This document shows, in pieces, positions 1 through 5,158 of a DNA stretch of 5,266 bases. Where the stretch lies: contig JAEOTJ010000452.1 in the NCBI GenBank assembly GCA_016839905.1, forward strand, positions 1 through 5,266. Reading direction: 5' to 3'. Under the pieces are notes generated by a model that had not been told where the DNA came from, made no database searches, and saw nothing but the letters and a program-made list of their open reading frames with translations. The position numbers and the translations under genes were made by a program. The stretch's first letter is position 1; every line of letters starts with the position of its first letter. Source of the DNA: Promethearchaeota archaeon (GTDB lineage Archaea; Asgardarchaeota; Lokiarchaeia; Sigynarchaeales; SOKP01).

Positions 1-19
1 CTTATCTATATTTAGATGA

Positions 20-128
20 ATGATAACCAAATTCATCCATACCGTAGGGACTACGGGAATTCACGCTTGTGGAGATTGTGTAAGACGCCCCTTAAGGGGG
101 TGCTGTAGTCGTAGAAGCAAGAATCTAG
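20..128 (+). pseudogene. tnpB: C-terminal remnant of TnpB (frameshifted)
   Basis: From position 20 the reading frame gives HTVGTTGIHACGDCVRR, the C-terminal signature of TnpB-family proteins (RNA-guided nucleases of IS200/IS605 and IS607 elements, ancestors of Cas12). After the palindrome at 88-99 this frame loses family resemblance. The frame one base over then reads GGAVVVEARI and stops at 126-128, which fits the usual TnpB tail. I infer a one-base indel in or near the C/G runs at 88-100. An in-frame stop at 17-19 also cuts it off from any upstream coding sequence in this window. The RuvC-like catalytic residues would lie upstream and are not seen. Recognition is by motif only. Confidence 0.65.
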
Positions 129-152
129 CTCCTTTAGGTGCTGGTAGTTCAA
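42..152 (+). ncRNA. Possible omega-RNA (reRNA) scaffold remnant
   Basis: In active TnpB systems the guide RNA scaffold overlaps the 3' end of tnpB and the element's right end, and the guide lies just beyond. Here three hairpins follow one another. CCGTAG pairs with CTACGG at 42-47 and 51-56. CCCCTTAAGGGG forms a palindrome at 88-99. The terminal imperfect stem spans 125-144. Their position and order suit an omega-RNA scaffold, but structure and expression are inferred. The mismatch in the last stem and the broken tnpB frame make present function doubtful. Confidence 0.35.
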
Positions 153-154
153 GG

Positions 155-892
155 TTAAAACCCTTTCCCCTTTTTTTTTGCTTTTATGCTTATGTAATTC
201 TTTTCTTCGAGTGTGTACACCACGACATCCTCGAATCCTGCTTTTTTAAAACGCTCATTAAATTCTCTTGGCGTATATAATGTCCATTCTTGGTCAATAA
301 CGCTTGCCCACTCTTCATTTCTTTTAGCAAATCTTTCATGTTTATAGGAATTATTAAGTATGAGAACCATTCCATCAGGCTTTAATGTCCTAAAGATTTC
401 TTTTAACGCCTCGTCAAGCTTCCAGAAATTAATGGACTCAATGGAAATCATGAAATCAAACACATTATCCGAGAAGGATAGGTTTTCAGCATTGGATTTC
501 TTGAGTTCAACCCTTTCCTCTTTAATATGGTCTTCATTTTTCTTGGAAGCCAATTCTACCATTTTATCGGCAATATCAATGCCATAAATCTTTCCTTTTC
601 CCCCATTTTCTTTGATAATATCTGCCATTGCTTGAATATTATGACCGGCCCCATGACCGATTTCCAATATCATATGATCGGGATTTATTTTTGTTTGGGA
701 AACTTTCATCGCCCATTTTATTAAAGGACCTCTTTCAGCTCCAACCATTTGTGCAAAAAGTTCTCCTGCAAATCCTTCAGGTTTTCCAGCTTGGGTGAAG
801 AACCTTTTTTTAATCAATCTCCCAAGCTCGGGTTTTATCTTGAATGGCGGTAAGGAGTCTTCTTCTCCTTCAGTCTCTTTTTTGTTGACCAA
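155..892 (-). CDS. Class I SAM-dependent methyltransferase
   Basis: A 245-residue soluble protein with a Rossmann-type methyltransferase fold. Motif I is ILEIGHGAG at residues 75-83, the S-adenosylmethionine-binding glycine loop. The acidic end of strand 2 is D106 in YGIDIADKMV. NAENLSF (134-140) and the strand VFDFMISI (144-151) follow, then LKPDGMVLIL (170-179). This order matches the UbiE/Methyltransf_11-type family. The N-terminal segment KPEGFAGELFAQMVGAERGPLIKW (about 37-60) resembles the helical lid of that group. The substrate cannot be read from the sequence. The start is TTG at 890-892: an in-frame stop lies a few codons upstream, the first in-frame ATG is residue 49, and no Shine-Dalgarno is visible. 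It lies 50 bp downstream of the RPA-like gene on the same strand, so co-transcription is plausible. The stop codon sits two bases from the IS remnant. Confidence 0.9.
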   Translation of the reverse strand: MVNKKETEGEEDSLPPFKIKPELGRLIKKRFFTQAGKPEGFAGELFAQMVGAERGPLIKWAMKVSQTKINPDHMILEIGHGAGHNIQAMADIIKENGGKGKIYGIDIADKMVELASKKNEDHIKEERVELKKSNAENLSFSDNVFDFMISIESINFWKLDEALKEIFRTLKPDGMVLILNNSYKHERFAKRNEEWASVIDQEWTLYTPREFNERFKKAGFEDVVVYTLEEKNYISIKAKKKGKGF

Positions 893-907
893 TATATTTC
901 ATATAAC

Positions 908-934
908 ACTTTATAACTTAAGAAGTATTATAGA
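908..934 (-). promoter_or_regulatory. Possible archaeal TATA elements for the methyltransferase gene
   Basis: On the minus strand the 50-bp gap holds CTATAATA (926-933) and TTATAA (911-916). Given the usual archaeal spacing of about 25 bases from TATA box to transcription start, these would give a very short leader or a leaderless transcript for the TTG start at 892. The gap is AT-rich throughout, so such matches are weak evidence, and the gene may instead be read through from the RPA-like gene. Confidence 0.25.
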
Positions 935-942
935 AAAATATT

Positions 943-1878
943 CTAATTATCCTGTATTCTTGGATAGCTATTGTTTATTTTGGATCTATCAATATTATAA
1001 ATTTGTAGAGCTGTATTTTTATTAGAATATATTTCTTTTTCTCCTGAATAATCGTTATCTTTCACGGAAAATTTAGAAATTGAAATATTAACTCCCTCAT
1101 CAACAATTTTAACGCTTTCTAAAGCCTTTAAATCCCATATATTGATAATGATGGAACCGGAATCATCGCTTAAAACAAATTTAAAAAGAAATGTCTTATC
1201 GCCGTCTTTTTTTTCAATTTCTTTAAAGAATATTATCTTGGATGCAATACCGATTATTTGCTCGTGAATGAATCCATTTTTACCAAGAATGTCATTAATG
1301 GGCAGAAATTGACCATTATTTATATTAATGTCAATTAAATCGTATTTTTTTCGATCAATGCTCGGGGGAGATAAAAGAAGAGAACTATTCTTGCTTAAAT
1401 GAACTTCAATTCTATCCGAACGATTCAACTTGGAATAAGCATTGATTACTTGTAATATTTTTCCTTCTTTATAGAATTCGCTTTTTAAAATATCTGTTTG
1501 CTCGTCCCAAACAACGATTCTAATCGGGCCAGTTAAATCGTGAAGATAAAAAGAACCTACCCTGCCAATTGACTGATCCTTTTTGATAAACTCGTTTACG
1601 GGGGAAATGCTTGAAATTTTTCCAATCAAAACGATATTGGCCATTTTATCCACGATGCCCGATATATCAATCAAGAATTCATTATAATCAATTTCCTCTC
1701 CTTCGCCAATGTTAAATTCGTTTTCGATTCCTGAATTATTAAAGTGAATTCCGTTATCTTTCGCGATTAAGAAAAGTAACATCTCGTCTGAAGCAAAATC
1801 TTTATATTCAATCCTTTTTTTTTCAAGTGATTTATCAATTTTTGATTTACTCATACCGGAAGTCAATAACAAATCCAT
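943..1878 (-). CDS. RPA-type single-stranded DNA-binding protein with two OB folds
   Basis: This 311-residue protein resembles archaeal replication protein A, which coats single-stranded DNA in replication, repair and recombination. Residues 1-45 match the helical N-terminus of the family (SGMSKSKIDKSLEKKRIEY, then LLFLIAKDNGI). The first OB fold spans about 78-170 and contains the typical DLTGPIRIVVWDE strand pair (114-126) and VINAYSK (144-150). The second spans about 203-293 with DDSGSIIINIWD (238-249). No zinc finger is present, unlike some archaeal RPAs. The ATG at 1876-1878 has a TAA immediately upstream in frame. However, an ATG at 1898-1900 in another frame would, with one base removed from the TTTAA at 1878-1882, extend the protein by MSSFNQL. 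The fragmentary copy at 4535-4633 supports that reading. The first codons and 5' flank are duplicated downstream of the three-gene operon. Confidence 0.85.
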   Translation of the reverse strand: MDLLLTSGMSKSKIDKSLEKKRIEYKDFASDEMLLFLIAKDNGIHFNNSGIENEFNIGEGEEIDYNEFLIDISGIVDKMANIVLIGKISSISPVNEFIKKDQSIGRVGSFYLHDLTGPIRIVVWDEQTDILKSEFYKEGKILQVINAYSKLNRSDRIEVHLSKNSSLLLSPPSIDRKKYDLIDININNGQFLPINDILGKNGFIHEQIIGIASKIIFFKEIEKKDGDKTFLFKFVLSDDSGSIIINIWDLKALESVKIVDEGVNISISKFSVKDNDYSGEKEIYSNKNTALQIYNIDRSKINNSYPRIQDN

Positions 1879-1904
1879 TTAATTGATTGAATGATGACAT
1901 TTAG
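1808..1904 (-). repeat. Direct repeat, copy A (5' end and flank of the RPA-like gene)
   Basis: These 97 bases match 4539-4633 in the same orientation. By hand alignment there are 8 mismatches and two one-base gaps, close to 90% identity. The copy covers the first 23-24 codons of the intact RPA-like gene and about 26 bases upstream of its ATG. Similarity stops abruptly after TTTAG on the right and fades just beyond 1808 on the left. Confidence 0.85.
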
Positions 1905-1921
1905 AACGACTCAAGAAAAAA

Positions 1922-1963
1922 TTTAGTATAATTTGATGAAAAAAACCAACAAATCTATAAAAA
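1922..1963 (-). promoter_or_regulatory. Candidate promoter of the RPA-like gene
   Basis: Two TATA-like boxes read on the minus strand: ATTATACTA (1924-1932) and TTTTTATAGA (about 1954-1963). From the first, the usual spacing would start transcription near 1902, almost at the alternative ATG at 1898-1900, giving a leaderless transcript. From the second, a leader of about 30-50 bases would result. No clear Shine-Dalgarno precedes either ATG. The assignment rests only on spacing in a very AT-rich region. Confidence 0.3.
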
Positions 1964-2000
1964 GGAAAAAAATTATAGTGGATTTTAAAATAAGGGAGGG

Positions 2001-2017
2001 TAAAGCTTATATATTTT
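2001..2017 (+). promoter_or_regulatory. Archaeal BRE/TATA promoter of the three-gene operon
   Basis: TAAAGCTTATATATTT is a good match to an archaeal purine-rich BRE followed by a TATA box (TATA part at about 2008-2017). The expected transcription start is near 2036-2040, leaving a leader of roughly 30 bases before the GTG at 2068. The CTATAAAAAGG at 1955-1965 is a second plus-strand candidate. This lies in the divergent 189-bp region between the RPA-like gene and the operon. Confidence 0.5.
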
Positions 2018-2067
2018 TTTATCATAAATTAATTATTAAAAAAATTGACAAAAATATGTGAAAAGTC

Positions 2068-2751
2068 GTGAAGAAAAATTATTATTATCTATTAACGATC
2101 AGCTTTATTTTTATAAATACAATATTATTAGGTCCATTATCTTTAATTACGAATGTTTCTGCAGATGAAGATGATTTAGAGGATTTAGGAGTTAAGGAGG
2201 GAGATATATTTAAATGGCACATAACCAAGGTTGATAATGAAGAGTATGATTTATACGAAGTAGGGGATACCATGACCATTAAAATTGATTCAATTGAATA
2301 TTATAAAGATGAGGAATCCTGGATGATCTTGTTTAATTTACTTAACTTTATGACGGAAGAGGGAGACGATTTATTTGTAGATCGATATTTCACTCTTGAG
2401 GAGAATGCCTCATTAGCCTCTATTTACCCAGACGACGACTATTTCATAATTTTTATTCCAAGCAAGGATCTAGAGAAATATTTAGAAGTTTATTCAGAGT
2501 TAGATTCAGATTTTGATGTTGATGGGAGTGAATTAAAGTATATTTCTGGAGATGAAGAATATATTTGGGAATTCAATGATTCAGGAATTCCAGAAAAATA
2601 CACCGAGAAAGTTGGTGAAGAAGTTATTCTAGAATTTGAATTGCTAAAAGGAATCTCTTTTGGGATTACATTCTTATTTTTTATCCCGATTGGAATACTT
2701 GGTTGCATATATCTAATAAAAAAAAAGGAGTGTGGAGTAAATAATGAATAA
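2068..2751 (+). CDS. Exported single-pass membrane protein, first of three paralogues
   Basis: A 227-residue protein of no family I can name. Residues 1-32 form a signal peptide (basic KK, a long hydrophobic stretch, then NVSA before DEDD as a plausible cleavage site). The mature domain is very acidic and opens with DLEDLGVKEGDIFKWHI. A later block reads FIIFIPSKDLEKYL, then SELKYISGDEEYIWEFNDSGIPEKYTEKVGEEV. One membrane helix follows at about 195-217, with the positive tail KKKE, so the main domain should face outside. The GTG start is forced by an in-frame TGA three codons upstream. The GIKEG opening, the FIP..DAEDYL block and the G(V/I)L/P..Y..K..GE block recur in the next two genes, so the three are paralogues. 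The function is unknown; a structural or ligand-binding surface role is possible. Confidence 0.8.
   Translation: MKKNYYYLLTISFIFINTILLGPLSLITNVSADEDDLEDLGVKEGDIFKWHITKVDNEEYDLYEVGDTMTIKIDSIEYYKDEESWMILFNLLNFMTEEGDDLFVDRYFTLEENASLASIYPDDDYFIIFIPSKDLEKYLEVYSELDSDFDVDGSELKYISGDEEYIWEFNDSGIPEKYTEKVGEEVILEFELLKGISFGITFLFFIPIGILGCIYLIKKKECGVNNE
2725..2737 (+). promoter_or_regulatory. Shine-Dalgarno for the second operon gene
   Basis: AAGGAG (2725-2730) and GGAG (2734-2737) lie within the last codons of the first gene and precede the ATG at 2744. The second copy has about six bases of spacing. Together with the 8-base gene overlap this supports translational coupling and decides the ATG at 2744. 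Confidence 0.55.
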
Positions 2752-3442
2752 TAAAAAGATAATATCTTTTTTAATTTTATTTTTTTTCATTATTCTTTTA
2801 AACATTTTTCCAATTGTATCAGTATCGGCGAAAAATGACGATGATTTGGGGATAAAGGAAGGTGAGAGTTATACTTGGACAACCGAAGTAATGGATAAAG
2901 AAAAATATATGAAGGCTTATGATCATTATCCTTATTTTATTTTTGCAGTGGAAGGAAAAAAACAGGAATATCACATAGAATACATTTATGAGGACGAAGA
3001 TTATTGGAAAATTGAAGTGGAATTAAAAATATATAAAACTTATACAGATAAAAATCCAATTGAAATTAACATTAATATTCCGAAAAAAGGTGAGAACTAT
3101 AATCCGGATTATATTCCTTCTTACCCAGAATATATTTTAGTCCCTTTTATTCCTAATAATGCTGAAGACTACTTAGATGACTGGAATGAGCCTTCGGGAT
3201 ATTCAGTGGATGGTTTAGAAATAACTCATGAAGATGGTGACATAGAAAGAACATGGGTATATCAAGATAATGGTGTTTTAAGTAGTTATATTATAAAATA
3301 TGAAGGGGATGTAATTTATCGGTTTAATATAGGATTAAGGTTAATATCTTTTGGTCATTATTTTCTTGGTTTTATGGCAATTGCAGTTATTGGTATTATT
3401 ATTATTATAATTAGAAAATATCGAGGTGCGAATAAAAGATGA
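2744..3442 (+). CDS. Exported single-pass membrane protein, second paralogue
   Basis: A 232-residue protein that overlaps the previous gene by 8 bases. A hydrophobic signal peptide covers about residues 4-29 (ends VSVSA before KNDDD). The extracytoplasmic domain opens with DDLGIKEGESYTWTTEV and is rich in tyrosine and acidic residues. Shared blocks include LVPFIPNNAEDYLDDW and DGLEITHEDGDIERTWVY, then NGVLSSYIIKYEGDVIYRF. A membrane helix at about 200-223 is followed by the basic tail RKYRGANKR, giving the same outside-domain topology as its neighbours. It has no cysteine pair or obvious catalytic motif. Function is unrecognised; a shared complex with its two neighbours is an inference from order and coupling. 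Confidence 0.8.
   Translation: MNNKKIISFLILFFFIILLNIFPIVSVSAKNDDDLGIKEGESYTWTTEVMDKEKYMKAYDHYPYFIFAVEGKKQEYHIEYIYEDEDYWKIEVELKIYKTYTDKNPIEININIPKKGENYNPDYIPSYPEYILVPFIPNNAEDYLDDWNEPSGYSVDGLEITHEDGDIERTWVYQDNGVLSSYIIKYEGDVIYRFNIGLRLISFGHYFLGFMAIAVIGIIIIIIRKYRGANKR
3423..3428 (+). promoter_or_regulatory. Shine-Dalgarno-like site for the third operon gene
   Basis: GAGGTG lies about 10 bases upstream of the ATG at 3439, which itself overlaps the previous stop as ATGA. The arrangement suits coupled translation. Confidence 0.45.
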
Positions 3443-4488
3443 GAAATCGTAGAATTATTCCATACATATTGACAGCAAGTCTAATAATGCTTACGTTATT
3501 TACAACGGGTATTTCTGCTAATGCTGCAATCCAAGATTATGATGACATTGGGATTAAGGAAGGAGAACGATATGAATGGACCTTGTCCGATGTGGATGAG
3601 GATAAAATTGAAGCTTTAATGGGATTTTATGAAGTGAATATAAGAGATGGAAAGCAGATTATTTATAACATTGAAAAAATTATAGAACACTCTGAGGGTT
3701 TTGACGATGATAATTGGACTATTGAATATGAGAGATGGAATACTAATAATGAGGCAGATGACGATGGTTTTGATTCTTATACGGAGATTTATAAGAATTC
3801 GTATGTTTTTATGCTCGCTATGGAGGATTTTGGTGATTCTGATGCTGGTGATCCAAATTCGCTTTATTTAATACTTTTATTTATCCCGAAAGATGCTGAG
3901 GATTTTCTTAGTGAGGCAGCTAGTTTAAGTAGTTCTTTAAGTTCTAATGGATTAGAAATTACTTATGATCAGTTTAATACTCAAATGATTTTTGAATATG
4001 GATCTGATGGAGTGTTAGAAAAAGCTGAAATTAAATACGATGGAGATACATGTTATATATTAGAATTAACATCTTCAGGACCAATTCCCATCAATTGGGC
4101 CGCCCTCATTGTTCCAATTATATTTATCGGAATTATATCAGCCGGAATAGCCATTCCTTCAGTACTGCTAATAAAAAAAAGAAAAAAATCCATTTCGACT
4201 AAAGTACCTGATGTAAAAAAAGAACAACCAAGTTATCCAATTAAAAATGTAAAAATGGTCGTGTATTGTACCTCTTGTCATGAGACTGACTCAATCACAA
4301 GAGATCGATTTTATTATTTTACTTGTCAGAAATGTGGGAAATATTCCTTTAATCTTGGATATTTATGTCGAAAATGCAATTTGGTTTATCCCATTTCTCA
4401 GTTAGATTTTATTAATCTTGGAGAACCGGATATTTTACTTTGTTATAAATGTAACAACAAGATGGAATTATTAAAAAAGGAAGAATGA
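3439..4488 (+). CDS. Exported membrane protein with cytoplasmic zinc-ribbon tail, third paralogue
   Basis: A 349-residue protein whose first two thirds match the two preceding genes. It has a signal peptide (about 1-29, ending SANA), the opening YDDIGIKEGERYEWTL, the block LLFIPKDAEDFL, the block NGLEITYDQ, and then DGVLEKAEIKYDGDTCYIL. A membrane helix lies at about 218-245, followed by the basic KKRKK. Unlike its paralogues it continues for about 100 cytoplasmic residues with four CxxC pairs: C277/C280, C296/C299, C310/C313 and C335/C338. These suit two treble-clef or rubredoxin-like zinc ribbons, whose pairing cannot be told by eye. The ATG overlaps the previous gene by 4 bases. A role relaying an outside contact to a cytoplasmic partner, or anchoring a complex, is conjecture. 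Confidence 0.82.
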   Translation: MRNRRIIPYILTASLIMLTLFTTGISANAAIQDYDDIGIKEGERYEWTLSDVDEDKIEALMGFYEVNIRDGKQIIYNIEKIIEHSEGFDDDNWTIEYERWNTNNEADDDGFDSYTEIYKNSYVFMLAMEDFGDSDAGDPNSLYLILLFIPKDAEDFLSEAASLSSSLSSNGLEITYDQFNTQMIFEYGSDGVLEKAEIKYDGDTCYILELTSSGPIPINWAALIVPIIFIGIISAGIAIPSVLLIKKRKKSISTKVPDVKKEQPSYPIKNVKMVVYCTSCHETDSITRDRFYYFTCQKCGKYSFNLGYLCRKCNLVYPISQLDFINLGEPDILLCYKCNNKMELLKKEE

Positions 4489-4489
4489 A

Positions 4490-4511
4490 CATTTCTCTTT
4501 TTACTTTCTTG
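4490..4511 (+). terminator. T-rich transcription terminator of the three-gene operon
   Basis: Right after the stop at 4486-4488 the plus strand has several short T runs (4492-4510, including five consecutive Ts). Archaeal polymerase terminates on such U-rich tracts without needing a hairpin. No strong hairpin is visible. The call rests on position and composition. Confidence 0.4.
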
Positions 4512-4534
4512 AATTGATTTAGGAATGTTGAATT

Positions 4535-4609
4535 TTACTCAATCCTTTTTTCTTCAAGTATTTTATCAATTTTTGATTTATTCCTACAGGAAGTTAAAAA
4601 CAAATCCAT
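4535..4609 (-). pseudogene. Broken fragment of the RPA-like gene start
   Basis: From the ATG at 4607-4609 the minus strand reads MDLFLTSCRNKSKID, then KILEEKRIE, then a stop at 4535-4537. The intact gene reads MDLLLTSGMSKSKID, then KSLEKKRIE, and continues. Only the first 24 codons survive, and nothing resembling the OB folds follows. Here the 5' flank is in frame with the ATG and reads SSFNQL directly before MDL. In the intact copy an extra T breaks that frame. The upstream ATG present in the intact copy has lost a base here, so this is a non-functional stub. Confidence 0.75.
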
Positions 4610-4633
4610 TAATTGATTGAATGATGACTTTAG
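4539..4633 (-). repeat. Direct repeat, copy B (displaced RPA gene 5' end)
   Basis: The counterpart of 1808-1904 in the same orientation, 95 bases long. Together the copies bracket the three-gene operon, with a repeat-to-repeat period of about 2.73 kb. The sequences outside the repeats differ: after the shared TTTAG, copy A continues AACGACTC and copy B continues CGGAAAAA. Confidence 0.85.
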
Positions 4634-4818
4634 CGGAAAAAGAATTTATCAAAAAAAAGAATATTTGGGGAGAACGGAATATGTTAAATTACTATTTAAA
4701 CTTGGCTCTTGATTTGGAAGTCGCTCAAATCCCAAAAATTATGTTTTTATCTGGGTTATCAAAAAATAGAATATATGGATCGAAAAGATACACAGAATTT
4801 AAGAAACACATTTCTTGA
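4621..4818 (+). CDS. Small hypothetical protein (65 residues or fewer)
   Basis: A short open frame with a protein-like composition (LNYYLNLALDLEVAQIPKI, then LSGLSKNRIYGSKRYTEF). I do not recognise a family. The middle might form a helix-turn-helix, but no diagnostic pattern is present. The first ATG pair lies inside repeat copy B. A better-supported start may be the ATG at 4681, preceded by GGGGAG at 4667-4672 with eight bases of spacing, giving 45 residues. The frame ends at a TGA (4816-4818) and could be a truncated gene. It runs convergent to the minus-strand ORF ending at 4858. It may also be chance. Confidence 0.35.
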   Translation: MMTLAEKEFIKKKNIWGERNMLNYYLNLALDLEVAQIPKIMFLSGLSKNRIYGSKRYTEFKKHIS

Positions 4819-4857
4819 TGGAAAAAAGGATATGTTTTTAAGTCCAGATTTGAAGTA

Positions 4858-5103
4858 TTACGGAGCTTCCATTCCTAAGAGTCCCATAGCCTCGATTGCA
4901 TCGTATGTTACATCTAACGAGTATTTAAAGCCCTTTACTTTACTAAATACGAGCATTCTTTTAGATGCTAATTCAATTGCCTCTTTTGTTTTTCCTTCTT
5001 TAATTTGAGAAATCGCAATAACAGAAATACCCTCAATATTTGCGCTAACACAAGCTCTTATGATTGGTTTTGCTATTGTTTTATCATCTGGAAACTTTAC
5101 CAT
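4858..5103 (-). CDS. Hypothetical helical protein, start uncertain or missing
   Basis: From the ATG at 5101-5103 this reads 81 residues of well-ordered, probably all-helical sequence (DDKTIAKPIIRACVSANIEG, then KEGKTKEAIELASKRMLVFS, then SLDVTYDAIEAMGLLGMEAP). I do not recognise the family; the alternating helices recall TPR-like proteins but no repeat is clear. The same frame stays open and protein-like upstream to 5163 (RYCLAYEIGKAYTDA directly before the ATG) but contains no ATG, GTG or TTG. A very strong Shine-Dalgarno lies just before that extension (5163-5171). The real gene may therefore begin near 5150 with its start codon lost or miscalled. It may be a decayed gene or the tail of a longer one. 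Confidence 0.5.
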   Translation of the reverse strand: MVKFPDDKTIAKPIIRACVSANIEGISVIAISQIKEGKTKEAIELASKRMLVFSKVKGFKYSLDVTYDAIEAMGLLGMEAP

Positions 5104-5158
5104 CGCATCAGTATAAGCCTTCCCTATCTCATATGCTAAACAGTACCGAGTATTTTTT

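Larger units (their letters stand above)
1..152 (+). mobile_element. Degraded right end of an IS200/IS605-type element
   Basis: This stretch is visibly richer in G and C than the AT-rich genes beside it. It ends with an imperfect hairpin followed by GGTAGTTCAA, the layout typical of IS200/IS605 right ends. The hairpin pairs 125-132 with 137-144 around a TTTA loop, with one T-T mismatch and one G-T pair. Just upstream is coding sequence for the conserved C-terminus of TnpB. The left end lies outside the window. The element boundary at 152 is inferred from the terminal TTCAA and falls two bases before the stop codon of the convergent methyltransferase gene. The frameshift and the stem mismatch indicate a decayed, probably immobile copy. 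Confidence 0.7.

Noticed and set aside
20..280. An 86-residue plus-strand frame as a complete small gene
   Set aside because: Only its first third is meaningful (TnpB tail). The rest runs antisense through the methyltransferase 3' end after a frameshift.
930..945. Small hairpin TAGAA/TTCTA between the RPA-like and methyltransferase genes as a terminator
   Set aside because: A five-base AT-rich stem is expected by chance here, and no downstream T tract supports termination; read-through between the two genes remains possible.
360..1025. Several plus-strand open frames opposite the methyltransferase and the start of the gap
   Set aside because: They are antisense to strongly supported genes, have low-quality composition and no ribosome-binding site or recognisable motif.
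1905..2067. Possible riboswitch or structured leader in the divergent region
   Set aside because: The sequence is AT-rich and homopolymeric with no stable stems or known aptamer core; only promoter elements could be supported.
4709..5008. A 99-residue plus-strand frame
   Set aside because: It overlaps in other frames both the small ORF at 4621-4818 and the better-composed minus-strand ORF at 4858-5103, and it lacks any motif.
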